The notes under the pieces: generated by a model
The model's database searches: none
The model's input: the letters and a program-made list of their open reading frames with translations, nothing else
What the model was told of the DNA's origin: nothing
Program-made: the position numbers and the translations under genes
Source of the DNA: Hibiscus mutabilis
Lineage: Eukaryota > Streptophyta > Magnoliopsida > Malvales > Malvaceae
Direction: 5' to 3'
Length of the DNA: 64,000 nucleotides
NCBI GenBank assembly: GCA_019671005.1
Contig: CM033732.1
Coordinates: 44,939,392 to 45,003,391 of the forward strand
Part shown: in pieces, positions 1-11,609 of the stretch
How the letters are laid out: each line of letters begins with the position of its first letter
Position numbering within the stretch: position 1 is the first letter of the stretch

Positions 1-983
1 AATTCAAGTGCAGTAATATAACTTTAGTCAAAGTTCATGAAGAGTGCATGAGTGTAGGCAATATGCATCAAGTTTCCTTTCACCCCCTTAGACAAATTTT
101 ACTACCCAAACTCAGATTTTTTTTCATTTTTATTCTTTTTGCCAAGGGTTTCTACTGGCATTCTATTAAGCTTGCTTTGTGACACTATTTAGCGTGAGAG
201 ATAAGAGGGAGCATAGCACGAATCCCCACCTTAATCTAGACATCACTGCTTTCTCTTCAACTCACACCCCAAGGTTTTAGACTTGAAAACTAAGAGGGAG
301 CAAACCACGAAGCCCCAAGTAGCTTATTATCCCTAAGGTAGATGAGAGTTTTATTTTTTCTTGTCTTGGCAGAACATTGATGCCGTATTTATTTCTTTTA
401 CCCTAGTATCATTTTTTTAAATCTGAGCATAGTTTCAAAAAGTCTAAGTTAGCTAAGGGACTAGATACATCTTACGTATTAAGTGCAAGTTCAATTCCCT
501 AAACTAGAGATCAATTGCCAAGCAATCCTGGCATACTACTCTGCGGGCACGTCATGACAACTAAAGATTAAAGTCTCCTCATTGGATAGACACCTAGATC
601 AAATTAAGCTTGCTTAACAATTGTTAACATTTTTTTCAAAATTAAATCGAGATATTTTTTTTCTTTTTTTAGAGGTTCGGTATGCATCTAATCTAAATAA
701 CCTTGACGACATGGCAACAAAAATTAAACATGATATGCATGGCATAAATGTGAAAAAATGCACACCCCCAAACCCAAGAAGTACATTGTCCCCAATGTAT
801 GAAACAATACATATATACAAAAGAACATAATAAAATAAAATGCATGGTCATGTGAATGCAATGTAATGAAATGTACATGAGTTTAGGAAGAAGATGACTC
901 CCATTCGGAGACTTCTTCTTGTGTGACTCGGGTATTTCTCTTTATAAATGGCCCACGATCAGGGGTTATTCTCTTTCTTCCCT
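1..983 (-). other. 3' non-coding part of gypsy element
   Basis: No credible gene. This is probably the untranslated stretch between the extra ORF and the missing 3' LTR. A motif of about 16 bases (AAGAGGGAGCA followed by CACGAAnCCCC) occurs twice, near 205-228 and 291-316. Polypyrimidine tracts on the plus strand (for example 80-92 and 645-670) could be polypurine tracts on the element's strand, but I cannot pick the one used. Confidence 0.5.
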
Positions 984-2369
984 TTATTGTTGGCTTTGCG
1001 GCAGTAGACGCTCTAACATCCCGGAGGACTTCCTCCATAATCTTAGTAGGGTTTGATGTTGTGGAATAAGGGTGGCATCAGACTGCACAAGCTTCACTGG
1101 TGGCGTGGCAGGCCTCTTGGCAGACTTAGTTTTGGGCTCCTTTGATTCAATCTTAGAATCAGAATTGGCAGACTCAACTTGAACTGGAGATAGTGGGACT
1201 GTAGCATCAGACTCTGAACTGGCTGGACTAGCTGGCATAACTGGACTAGTTGACATAACTGAACTAGTTGAACTGGCCGGCATGGCTTCATCACTGGCAG
1301 AGGACTCAGCATGGAAATCTGAGAATTCTGGCACAACATCAAGAGATATTTTCTTGAGAGTTACCCTGATTATCACATCCCTGGCCTGCATGTAATGTCA
1401 TAGCTTGACATTAATCTCCCCAGCCTTTTCCATCTTACTGAGTATCATCTTCTGGCGTTAGTAGATTTGAGACAACATTGCCACATGACCGTCTGACACA
1501 GTCTCAAGCATTGTGTCTAGCACAACTTTTGATATATTTGGCTTAGGCGTGGCCATTTTTGCTTTTCTCTTGGCCTTGTCTTTTGGCTCAACCACAGTGA
1601 GGTTTCTCCATATGACAGTAGTGATGGTTGTTCCCTTTGTTATCTAGACTTGCTCCTCATCAAGCCTAGGCACATCATGGTGTATGCAACTGTTAGAAAT
1701 AAGCAAAGGGAAAAACAAACTACATTTACCTCTCCCAACACACTTATAAGTTTCTTCTATGATAATCTTTCCAATGTTGATTTTGCGCCCTTTTATGATG
1801 GAGTGCAACAAAATCAGCCTTTCTTTTGAGACCTTCTCATTATGGGATGTAGGCAATGGGTTTGCCTTAATGAAGTGATTTTAGCCTCTCACTTGTGGCT
1901 TCAACGCCATCCTCTTCACCGTCTGGTGGCCCGTCGATGAGATTGTCCATGTCGTGCCAGGTTCACACAGATCCGTTAGTAGCTTTTTCCTTTTGGCAAC
2001 AGTCATCGAATCAATATACTCAAAATACTCATCTCCTGCACCATCCAACGCAAACTTATTATTAATATATCCCTCATCAAAATGCATAGACTTACCCCGA
2101 ATCATCAGGAAAGGTGAATCCTTGGTCACAAGGTGTGCATAGAATTCTTGAACGATGGTGGCATAGATCTCCCCTTTTTGCTGGCAGAATAGACTCCACT
2201 TGTGCAAGTTAATCATAGACATAACTTCTGAAGGGAAGTCAGTTGTTGCCTTCGTTTTGAATTCAAAGTGCTTCTCGTAGCAAAAACTCCTCGAGGTAAA
2301 ATTTGTTTCGAACTTTTTCTCGATCTCCTCGTTGAAGAATCTTTTAAAAGGAATAGACGATGAGGCCAT
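984..2369 (-). pseudogene. Extra ORF of the gypsy element (putative plant transposon protein type)
   Basis: Three minus-strand reading segments (2369-1881, 1856-1644, 1391-984) lie downstream of integrase and read as one broken protein. The first 162 residues resemble the 'putative plant transposon protein' domain common beside Athila/Tat gypsy elements: an FNEE...KKFE start, the W-x-LFCQQ region, EFYAHL, a variable-loop RGKSMHFDEGYIN segment and LLTDLCEPGTTW. The last 135 residues are Ser/Pro/Ala-rich, with repeated MPAS- and SPV-like units, then a basic tail. The function of such proteins is unknown. An envelope-like role has been proposed for the equivalent Athila position, but no signal peptide or membrane span is visible here. 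Stops and frameshifts separate the segments. Confidence 0.6.
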
Positions 2370-3055
2370 TGAAACTGGTTAAAGCTTGGAAAGATGTTGA
2401 AAGATGAAGGCAAATGATAATTTGGGTTTATACTTGCTTATCAAAAAGGAAGTAAAAAGTGATAGAGATGTTTTGGCTTCTTTAACCGGCAAGAGTAAAA
2501 AAATGAAAGGTTTTAGGTTGGTAGAGTGTTTTAATGGGAGTAGTAATTAGGGATAATGATGGGGAATAAAAAGAATTAATTTAAAAATAGGTGAAGTGAT
2601 AAGGTGATATGTGATAAGATAGGGTAAAGATTGGAGTGACAAGGTAATTGATTTGAAATTTAAATTTCAACCAAAATTTGGGCGGCTAGGGCTTAAATTC
2701 AAATAAAGATAGCTCTCTCAATTTTTTACTGGTCGATAAAACTAGGGTTTTTCCCTCTTCCTTCAATCTTTTGCACCGCTGCATGCCAAGCTACTCTGGC
2801 ACTGAGTCTGGCAGATTTTTCTATTAAAGCGTTGGCTCCTGCCAACGACCCTTGCAGTGTTCCTGGCACAATTCCTGTCACAATGAATCTGCGCAACTCA
2901 AAGGAAACCTTTCAACACATTAAAGGAATAAAAACATGGAACTTAAAAAGAAAGAAAAACAATAAAAAACTAAAAACCTAAAAACAAAGAAAAACACTAA
3001 CCTAATATTTACAAAAATTCAAACCTGACGGTGTTTTCATGTAACCTCTGCTAAG
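2370..3055. other. Non-coding spacer within gypsy element
   Basis: AT-rich spacer between the extra ORF and the integrase end. I see no gene. It contains many TGGCA/TGCCA pentamers (for example 2785-2880), the same excess seen in the rest of this element. Confidence 0.5.
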
Positions 3056-4222
3056 AGGATCACCTCTTTGGCATTGTTATGATCACCATCCATGTAGTGC
3101 TTCAAACGTTGGCCATTCACCATAAAAATTTCTCTCGTCTTCAAGTTCTTAATATCCACAGCTCCATGAACATAGGGCTTCATCACTTCATAAGAACCCA
3201 TTCATCTTGATCTGAGTTTCCCTAGAAACAACTTAAGCTATGAGTTGAATAGCAAAACACGTTGGCCTACCTCAAAATGTCTTGGTATTATCCTGCTGTT
3301 ATGCCAACGTTTTACTTTTTCCTTGTAGTTCCTGGCGTTCTCATAGGCTTGCCTTCTAAATTCCTCCAACTCATTTAGGTCCAGTAACCTTTTTCTCCAG
3401 TAGCTTTCTATGCCATGCCAAGTGTTCTGATATCCCAGTAGGATTTATGCTCAAGCTCCACTAGCAGATGGCATAGTTTTTCGAAAATAAGTCTAAACGG
3501 TGAAGTACCCAAATGAGTTTAAACGCAGTCCTGTAAGCCCACAAGGACTCATCTAGTCTCAAGGACCAGTCATTCCTTGATGGATTAACATTCTTCTCTA
3601 AGATGTTTTTGATCTCCTTGCTTGAAATCTCAGCTTGCCCGTTTGTTTGTGGATGATATGCTATGGCAATTCTCTACTGTATATCATACCTGCACAAGGC
3701 TTTAGAAATTATACTACATTTGAAATGAATGCCCTCATCATAAATAATCACTCTAGGGGCACCAAAACTAGTAAAGATATGCTTATGTAAAAACTTAGCA
3801 ACGGCCATGTCATTGTTTGTTGGCAGAGCAACGGCTTCTACCCACTTAGATACGTAGTCAACAGCCACAAGAATGTATACATTACCAAATGAGGGTGGAA
3901 AATGACCCATAAAGTCTATCCCATATACATCAAATAAATCCACATGCATAATGTTTTGAAGCGGTAGTTGGTGTCTGCCAGAGATGTTTCCTGTTCGTTG
4001 GCATTGGTCACATACCTTGGCATACTCGTGGGTATCCTTATATAGTGTGGGCCAAAAGAATCCTGACTGTAGTACCTTGGCAGCAGTTTTTACTCCAGCA
4101 AAGTGACCTCTATATGGTGCGGCATGACATAGATGCAATATGTTATGTTGTTCATCCTCTAGCATACACAGACGGATCACTTGGTCGGCACACTGTTTGA
4201 ACAGTATTGGCTCGTCCCAATA
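3056..4222 (-). pseudogene. Gypsy integrase, decayed
   Basis: Integrase inserts element cDNA into the host genome. The clearest stretch (4180-3674) starts in the HHCC zinc region (H-x-CHAAPYRGH ... CDQCQRTGNI). It continues into the catalytic core with the first Asp in GIDFMGHFP and the second in IIYDEGIHF. The usual DGGSHF has become DEGIHF. Reading continues to lower coordinates in other frames, with recognisable YHPQTNGQAEISS (the Glu of the DDE triad) near 3640-3605 and LWAYRTAFK near 3530. Several stops follow, so no intact protein exists. It is adjacent to RNase H, as expected in gypsy elements. Confidence 0.85.
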
Positions 4223-5669
4223 TTATTGCCTAACTTCCCGCAAAAACCTTTTCTTGGCATTGTATGCCAAGTCTGGTGGCAGAATGTTACTTACCAAGTA
4301 GTTGACAATATCGACATACCATGGCATGGCATTAACTGCAAGTAAATACTCATCAGGAAACTCATCTCTTATCAAATTGGTCTTACCATCTTCAAGATGA
4401 TGCTCTAAACGTGTGAGATGGTCAGCTACTAGGTTTTCACTGCACTTTTTGTCTCGGATCTCAAGGTCAAATTCTTGAAGTAGTGGCGTCCATCGGATTA
4501 GCCTAGGATTGGCATGCTTCTTTGCCAAAAGATACTTTAATGCCGAATGATCTGTAAAAACCACAACTTTGTTACCAATTAAATAAGATCTAAATTTGTC
4601 AAAAGCAAATACAATTGTAAGAAATTCTTTCTCGGACGTAAAGTAATTCAGTTGTGCTTTGTTTAAGGTTCGGCTGGCATAGTAGATGGCATGGAAAACC
4701 TTGCTATGCCTTTATCCCAAAACTGCTCCGACGACATAGTCATTGGCATTACACATGAGCTCGAAAGGCTCATTCCAGTGCGGTGCTACAACTATAGGGG
4801 CATTGATCAACTTTTCTTTAAGCTCTTGAAACACTCTCAAACAATAATCATTAAATGCAAAAGTGGCATTATGTTCTAACAACAAGCATAAGGGTTTATC
4901 AATTTTCGAAAAGTCTTTAATTAAACATCGATAAAAACTGGCATGTCCTAAGAAACTTCTTATACATTGACACTTGTTGGGGGGTAGTTGCTTAATTACC
5001 TCAACTTTTGCTTGATCCACTTCTAGCCCTCTCTCAGTTACCTTGTGCTCGAGAACAATGCCCTCATTCAACATGAATTGGCATTTTTCCCAGTTCAACA
5101 CTAGGTTCGTCTCTATGCATCTCTTCAAGACTTGCTCCAAACTCTAAAGACATACCTCAATTGTTTTGCCAAACACTGAGAAGTCGTCCATGAATACTTC
5201 CATGTTGTGCTCGATCATATTAGGAAAATGGACATCATGCAACATTGAAACGTTGTTGGTGCATTACATAGGCTGAATGTCATTCTTCTAAACGCAAATG
5301 TCCCGTATGGGCACGTGAACGTAGTCTTCTCTTGATCATCAAGGGCAATGGCAATCTGATTATAACTTGAATAACCATCCAAAAAATAATAGGAAGCTTT
5401 ACCTGCCAACCTGTCTAGCATCTGATCAATGAATGGCAATGAGAAGTGATCATTCCTCCTGCATTTTTTAGCCTCCTATAGTCCATACACACTCTCCATC
5501 CAGTGATAGTTCTGGAAATGATTAACTCGGCTTTATTGTTTTGTACCACGGTCATGCCACCCTTCTTTGGCACGTATTGCACCAGGCTAACCCAAAAGCT
5601 ATCGGAAATGAGATATATAATCCTGGCATAAAGCCATTTTATGATCTCTTTTTTCACTACTTCTTTCAT
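4223..5669 (-). pseudogene. Gypsy reverse transcriptase and RNase H, frameshifted
   Basis: Copies element RNA into cDNA and removes the RNA. Four segments in different frames together give a gypsy RT-RNaseH. 5669-5415 holds the palm start (VSLVQYVPKKGGMTVV, WRVCMDYRRLKNA). 5439-5215 holds FLDGYSSYNQIAIA and YGTFAFRRMTFSLCNAP. The catalytic box reads FMDD at 5194-5183. 5140-4712 holds the thumb (QLPPNKCQCIRSFLGHASFYR) and the start of RNase H (FELMCNANDYVVGAVLG). 4564-4223 holds the RNase H end (FTDHSALKYLLAKK ... LIRWTPLLQEFDLEI). Frame changes between segments make it inactive. Confidence 0.9.
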
Positions 5670-5687
5670 GCATGGGTTTAGCCTTCT

Positions 5688-6020
5688 TTAGCCTTCAATG
5701 GTCTTGCCATGGTACTCTTCCAAGATAATCTTATGCTTGCAAATGGTTGGGCTAATACCTATGATGTCTGCCAAAGTCCATCCTAATGCTTGCTTATAGT
5801 CACATAATATTGCCAACAAGCTTTCCTCCTGATCATTAGTGAGACCAGTGGCAATGATCACTGGCAGAGTTGAGCGTTCACCTAAATAAGCACACTTCAA
5901 GTGATCTGGCAGTGGTTTCAGTTCCAATGCTGGTGGCTCCTCAATTAATGGTTTAGATGCCTTAATTTCTCTGCCGGCCAATTGTATTGGCTCAAAATAA
6001 CTCTCCTCTTTAGCCTTCAA
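5688..6020 (-). pseudogene. Protease-RT linker of gypsy polyprotein
   Basis: 110 residues between protease and RT in the same orientation. It contains PALELKPLPDHLKCAYLG and later ILCDYKQALGWTLADIIGISP followed by HKIILEE, a block typical of Athila/Tat polyproteins just before the RT fingers. It has no catalytic role of its own. Confidence 0.75.
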
Positions 6021-6130
6021 GACTGGCTCTTTTGGTTCTTCAAACAGATCATCTAAGCCATCTAAATTACTGGTATCAAATTCTACATCCTAGCATAACT
6101 GTGTTGTGTCCAAAGTGTAAATGGACTCCA

Positions 6131-7141
6131 TCATTCCTCTACTTGGCACTCATCAGGTTCATCTGCACATTTCAAAGCTTGAAACACATTAAATATAACT
6201 TGCTGATCATTCATGCGCATTGTTAGTTCCCCTTTATGAACATCAATCAAAACCCTACATGTGGCAAGAAAAGGCCTCCCCAAAATAATCAGGACATTAA
6301 TATCAGCCTCATAATCCAAAATGATAAAATCAGCTGGAAAAATAAATTTGTCTACCTTTACCAACACATCCTCAATCTTACCTTTGGAATGTACATAGGA
6401 TCAGTCTGCCAGCTGAAGTGTCACCGTGGTAGGTCTTGCTTCTATGCCAAGCTTCTGGAAAACTGACATTGGTATCAAGTTGATGCTGGCTCCTAGGTCA
6501 CATAGTGCTTTGCCCATGAATTTGTTACCAATGGTGCAGGAAATAGTGAAACTTCCCGGATCTTTTAGCTTTGGTGGCAAACGGTTTATGATCATGGCAC
6601 TGCATCCTTCGGTCAGGGAAACAATTTCAAAGTCTCCCAACTTCCTCTTTTTGGACAGAATGTCCTTCACAAATTTGACATAGTTGGGCATTTGTTCAAG
6701 GGCTTCTACTAATGGAATGTTGATTTGTAATTGCTTAAGAACCTCTAAGAAATGCTTGAACTGTTGATCTTGCTTATGTTTTTGAAGTCTTGCTGGAAAT
6801 GGTGGCGGCGGATAGACATGTGCCAGCTCTGTTGGCTTTGTCAAAGCAGTGCTGGTATCAGACTGTTCGGCATCGATGTTGGCATCAGTGTGCTGTCTGG
6901 CATAAGTTCTGGCATCATCTGCTTTTATTTCCTCTTTCTCTGCTTCCCTAGGACCATCTGCTGGCACAAGTTTCTTATCTTGGCAATTAATTGGCTGTTT
7001 AGCAACATTCTCCATCTCGCATTGCTTACTACTCCGAAGATTTATAGCTTTGCACTGCTCATTGTCTGTGCCGAGCATCTCCTGTGTCACTTGGCAATGC
7101 TTTATGGGGTCGATTGATGAGTGCACTGGCAATCTGCCCAA
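6131..7141 (-). pseudogene. Gypsy aspartic protease region
   Basis: Cleaves the Gag-Pol polyprotein. The segment 7141-6401 runs from a Gln/Lys-rich linker through PNYVKFVKDILSKKRKL and EGCSAMIINRLPPKLKDPGS to the active site ALCDLGASINLIP, where the catalytic D-S/T-G appears as DLGAS, the plant Athila/Tat variant. It then stops, and the protein continues in 6367-6131 (VLVKVDKFIFPADFIILD ... ILGRPFLATCRVLIDV, the second conserved protease block). About 11 codons are lost to a frame change between the pieces. It lies between gag and RT as expected. Confidence 0.85.
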
Positions 7142-7367
7142 GCTAGACTTCCAAATTTCTCATTGACGCAGTCAAACTCTAAACTGTGGCATTATTTCTT
7201 TCTATGTACTCTGCGAGAGTGCCTTCTTGGTTGAGTTTCTGCCCTTGCTGAAAATTGTTTTGGGTTTTCTGTGGTATGGCATTCTGATAGAATGCTGGCA
7301 TGGCATTATTATTCTGCCTCTGAGTATTCTGGCGCTGGGCATTGTACTGGTTACCTCCTTGATTTCC

Positions 7368-8395
7368 CTAAGCTAAGTTAGGGTGTTGTCTCCAACCTCC
7401 ATTATAAGTATTGGAGTTAGGGTTATAGTAACGATTAACATTGCCAACAAAATTTACCGATTGGGGGTTAGTAGGACATTCAACCACATGATGATTTTCC
7501 CCACAGATCGTACAAAATGGGTCTAATACTTTGACTTCTTGGGACTCATTGTTCTTTTGCAACGTTCTTACCATGCTCGTAAGGTTGGAAATCTCAGCAT
7601 GAATGGATGTTAGTTTATCAACCTGAAATTTCTCATTGGTTTTAGTTCCGATCCCAAGTCTTGCATCAGGATATTCAAAATCATTGATTGCAATCATGTC
7701 TAAAATGTCAACAGCCTCAGTATATGTCTTGTCAAACAATGAGCCAGCTGCTGAAGCATCAAAAAATGTCATTGTTTGTGCATTCAATCCATTGTAAAAG
7801 GTTTGAATATGAGTCCAATTTGGGAATCCGTGCATAGGACACCTCCACAACAAGTCTTTGAATCTTTCCCAGACATCATATAAGGTCTCATCCTCAGCCT
7901 GCCTGAATGTAATGATCTCACCCTGCAGCTTGGCATGAGTGTTGGCGGCTGGAGTCTTGTCAAGAACTTCTGGAATATGTCTGCCCATGAAGTGACTAAG
8001 CCAGGTGGCAAGGAACTAAGCCAAGCCTTTGCTCTGTCTTTCAAAGAAAAAGTAAATAACTTCAGTTTCACGGTATTTTCAGGTACTCCATTTTGTTGAA
8101 ATAGCTGGCAAATCTCCATGAACTGTTTAAGATGTTGCCTCGGATCTCCAGTGAGTGTGCCATCAAACTGACCTATATTCAAAAGAGTTTGAATCATTAC
8201 TGGCTTAAGTTCAAAATTGACAGCGTTTACCTCTATGACAACAAGTCCTGGCATCAAATTGTTAATGGTTGGTGTCAAATGTTCTCTAATAGGCCTCTCA
8301 TTAACAACTGGGGCAGCAAGTGGTGGTGGTATCTCATTGTTAAGTGGATTTCCCCCATTGTTCACCACACCATTCCCTCTATTACCTTGGTTCAT
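7368..8395 (-). pseudogene. Gypsy Gag (capsid and nucleocapsid), frameshifted
   Basis: Structural protein that packages element RNA. 8395-7784 gives the capsid start (IGQFDGTLTGDPRQHLKQF, VKLKLFTFSLKDRAKAWLSS). One frameshift near 7970-7990 moves the reading to 7988-7368, with the remaining capsid (GEIITFRQAEDETLYDVWER) and one zinc knuckle CTICGENHHVVEC of the CX2CX3HX4C form. A stop follows the knuckle at 7368. A Gln/Asn-rich tail continues out of frame toward the protease. Confidence 0.88.
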
Positions 8396-8576
8396 CTCTC
8401 AAAATCTTATTTTTAACCTCTGCAAGGTTTTCTCAATTTTCAGATCGTATGGCCACTCATCCACCACAGGATGGCTTCTGGTCATACACCGAAAAAAATG
8501 AAAGGTAAAAATAAAAACAGAAATAAAAATAAAATGAAGACAAGTAAAAATTTAAAAATAATCAATTATGTTGCAA

Positions 8577-8594
8577 TCTCCGGCAACAGTGCCA
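8577..8594 (-). other. Primer-binding site (tRNA-Asp type)
   Basis: The minus strand reads TGGCACTGTTGCCGGAGA, starting 6 bases from the LTR edge. It differs from the tRNA-Asp-complementary site usual in Athila/Tat elements (TGGCGCCGTTGCCGG) at two positions. The position next to the LTR supports both the orientation and the LTR boundary. Confidence 0.8.
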
Positions 8595-8600
8595 AAAACT

Positions 8601-10214
8601 TGTAGACTCTCTAGGTAAAATACTAGTAAAAGTGGCAGAAAATATGTATTGGAAAATATAAGAATACCAAAATGAGTCTTTTGCGTGCAAGTATACACAG
8701 TTTGCAAGTAATATAGCTGGTAAGCTGAGTATCGATCCCACAGAGATTGTCTTGGAATTCAATTGCCTTGATTGTTACTTGCCTTAAGAAAAAGTTGATT
8801 TGATTTGAAATTGGTTTTGGAAAATAATTAAAAAGTAAAGAAATGAAATAAAAGTAAAGACGTTGGCAAGGAAGGTGTTTTAATGAATGATGAGCGTTGG
8901 CAGGGAATTCCTGGTTTTCATGCTATTCATGTCGTGCCAGCCGTTAACAACAACTTGTCTTGGCATTGTTTGCCGAGCAGATTCAAAAGTAGCAAAGTCT
9001 ATCTCGATGGTCATTGCCCTAAATTGATCATGTAAAAACCCCTATATCTCTATAGTGTTTGTTTTTAAATAAACTAATTTGATTAAGATCCAATCTATAC
9101 TCATAAGGGGTAGATTTCACTCCCGAAATAAGTTCATCTACTTGAACGACTTCTCTCGAAGCTTCTCTCCTCAGTATTCGACAACTTATTCGTTGCCACC
9201 CCAAGTATGTTAAGATATTAAGGTGCAATAGGCCAACAGTGCCAGCTCTTGCTTGGCAGAGTATTTAGGAAATATTAAAGTTTGCCGAATAGATGAAACT
9301 TTGCCAAGGCATATTTATTATTAAAAGCTAAAGCATGAAAATAACATAAAAACCAAACATCCTCCACCAACTATTAAATTAGTTCATGGTGAGGGAGTGA
9401 ACCAACAATCCACAAATGTTTTCGAAATACATCATCCTTAAAAACAAAATAAAATAACTTGAGAGAGAGAATGGGCTAGAAGGGGTCTCTCGATACAGCC
9501 CTTCAAGATCCAAGCTTCTCGTTTAAGTTGGTCGGACCACCCTTTCATGGTGCAGTCAGTCGTCAATCGTCACACACACACACCAACTCCTTACGATCCA
9601 ATCTTCTCATCCTCTTAAAGTCTAGCTTAGTTGGTGTTTAAATAGACGTGCAAAGAAGGGATGTGACTAGCTCTTCAAATTTTAAATTCTAACTGCCCAG
9701 AGGATAAGAGATTATCTTCTTATCCAGATTTGAATGAGAGCTGATCAGGCTAAGGCTGACGTCATCCTGCCAACGTTGCCTTGGCATCCAAGCTTGGCAT
9801 GAGTTTGCCAACAAGTCTTGGCACCATCTTATCCGCTATTTTTTTCGGAGATTGTTCCAATTGCTATTTTTTCGGAGCATGATCATGTCTTATTTTTTCA
9901 GGGTCCAACAGCCTCTTGGCTTGGCATCAAGTTCACTTCTCTGCCATCAAGTGCTTGGCATTGTCTGGTCCATCTGTGCCACCAACACTCGGCATTCTCT
10001 CTAGCATTCCTTCTTGTGTTGCTTTTCTAGGCCAAATACTATGCCAAACCTGTAAAATTGCCAACAAAACAACCCTTCACACTAGCATAGACAAAACTCT
10101 AAACTCCTTATACAAATGCATGATTCTAACATCCTAATGCAACTAAATGTACCTAAAAACAAGCAAAAGCATTGTAAGATTTGCATTAAAAATAGTACTT
10201 TTGGAGAGGTAACA
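8601..10214 (-). repeat. 5' LTR of the gypsy element
   Basis: On the minus strand it starts TGTTACCTCTCC at 10214 and ends GAGAGTCTACA at 8601, giving the expected TG...CA with short TGT/ACA ends. It contains the TATCGATCCCACAGAG block (8731-8746 on the plus strand) seen in Athila/Tat LTRs. The section 9770-10070 is unusually dense in TGGCA/TGCCA. The outer edge near 10214 was chosen by eye; the other LTR is absent, so it cannot be confirmed by comparison. Confidence 0.7.
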
Positions 10215-10254
10215 CCAAGCACTGAATTCAAAAAATTACCCAAATTCTTATTAA

Positions 10255-10435
10255 TTTCTAACCCTAAATGTTAAACCCTTAATCATTTAAGTTTAGGGTT
10301 TAGCATTTAGGGTTATATGTGTGAAATTAATTTGATGATTATATATATATGTGAAATTAATGTTTAAGGTTTGGGCTTTGGGGTTTAGTCTTATATATGT
10401 GAAACTAATTCGATGATTATATATGTTAAATTAAA
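10255..10435. repeat. Degenerate telomere-like repeats with a duplicated block
   Basis: CCCTAAA and TTTAGGG motifs occur several times (for example 10260-10320 and 10365-10390). A block reading TATATGTGTGAAATTAATTT then GATGATTATATAT recurs about 80 bases later with few changes (10313-10350 and 10392-10430). It is interstitial; nothing suggests a true chromosome end. Confidence 0.5.
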
Positions 10436-10499
10436 AGAATAAATGTAAAAAACAATAAGACATATATATTTAATTTAGTGATATAAAGCACAAAGTTGT

Positions 10500-10600
10500 A
10501 CTTGGTGCAGTGGCTAAGCCACTCCTTAGACCCCAAGGGGTCCCAAGTTTGAATCCCTCTATAGGTAGAATACTTGATTTCATTTTCCTCCTCTAAATAG
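10500..10600 (+). repeat. tRNA-derived SINE-like unit
   Basis: TGGTGCAGTGGCTAAG (10503-10518) fits an RNA polymerase III box A. AGTTTGAATCC (10546-10556) fits box B (GWTCRANNC) at tRNA-like spacing. It cannot fold as an intact tRNA, so a SINE or tRNA relic is the likely meaning. The 3' end is not defined. Confidence 0.5.
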
Positions 10601-11164
10601 GTGATGATGACACGTGTCACCACCTGATTTAATGAGGAAAATAAATTTATTAAATCAAATATAAATAATTGAATTCCTTCAATAAGGTGTAGACATGTTA
10701 AAACTAGGACTAAATTAAAAGAATGTGTAAATAGCAGGGACCAAATGTGTAATTATACTATTTTTTTAACTACCACGTCCCCTGCCGGCAGGTGGCCACA
10801 TTGAGTCCAAATTAATAGTATGGTGGCTTAATTGCTTCGAAAAATAGTATTATGGTCAAATCGCGACTTTATCCATAGTATGGTGGCCATTTAGGTAGTT
10901 TACCCTTTTAAATGCAATTTAATTTTTTATTTTATTTTATGCCAAGTCAATGTTTATCTCCGATAGCTCAAACGACTGATATGGCAGGATTTAATGGGCA
11001 GTCACACATGAATTGACGGTTTTATTGGTCAACATTAGTTAAGGGGCAAATTTGATTGATTTTGTAGACTAGAGGACCTAATTAGGTACGTTTTTCGGTA
11101 AAGGGTTGAATTAATTTTTTGGGTCGAACTCAGGGAAAAAAATCTTATCACACATTAAAGATTA

Positions 11165-11260
11165 ACATGTTGGTCTAAGTGGTAAGCATGTTAGTATCGC
11201 TTAAGCAATTCTCGAGTTCGAGGCCTTCTATATACAAAAAATCTCTTCGGAGCGACTCAC
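11165..11260 (+). repeat. tRNA-derived SINE-like unit
   Basis: TTGGTCTAAGTGGTAAGCATG (box A core TGGTCTAAGTGG at 11171-11182) is followed 30 bases later by GAGTTCGAGGCC (11214-11225), a good box B. This is the head of a tRNA-derived SINE or tRNA relic. Neither its tail nor a target duplication could be fixed. Confidence 0.55.
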
Positions 11261-11609
11261 CCACTAAAATTAAATGTACGATGTTGGTCAGTCCAAATTA
11301 ATCATGATAAAACATTAGAGAACGTGGAGTGAAAAAAAATTAGAGGCCCCAAAAGTGCATAATAACCATGATTTATAAGCCAAATCTCCAACTGAAATAA
11401 TTTTGAATGGAAGTCTTGTTTAGTTTATCTATAATTTATATTATAGGTTTACAACTCCATAAATTAAAAAAAAACAAATAACTAAATAAATAAAGGGGTA
11501 GATAGAATAATAGAAAAACTAAACCCCCACATCTTTTAAGTTTATATATATTCTTTTAAAAATAGTTATACCATTCCATATTCAAAAAAACCAGAGGGCA
11601 ACTACCCCG

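Larger units (their letters stand above)
1..10214 (-). mobile_element. Ty3/gypsy LTR retrotransposon, Athila/Tat-like, partial
   Basis: A minus-strand LTR retrotransposon. From high to low coordinate it shows an LTR (8601-10214), a primer-binding site, gag, protease, reverse transcriptase, RNase H and integrase, then an extra ORF. Protease-RT-RNaseH-integrase is the gypsy order. The zinc knuckle is CX2CX3HX4C and the primer site matches the tRNA-Asp type, both usual in the Athila/Tat clade. All domains carry frameshifts or stops, so the copy is not autonomous. The 3' LTR is not in the window: nothing matching the LTR start appears near position 1. Clade assignment is inference from motifs, without a tree. 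Confidence 0.9.
10215..11609. other. Intergenic repeats, no gene
   Basis: No coding sequence found. It holds a telomere-motif stretch with a duplicated block (10255-10435) and two tRNA-derived SINE-like units, listed separately. The rest is AT-rich. Confidence 0.6.

Noticed and set aside
10255..10435. True telomere or fusion point
   Set aside because: Motifs are sparse and degenerate; this is ordinary interstitial telomere-like sequence.
10503..10556. Intact tRNA gene
   Set aside because: Boxes A and B are present but the arms do not pair into a cloverleaf; a SINE or tRNA relic fits better.
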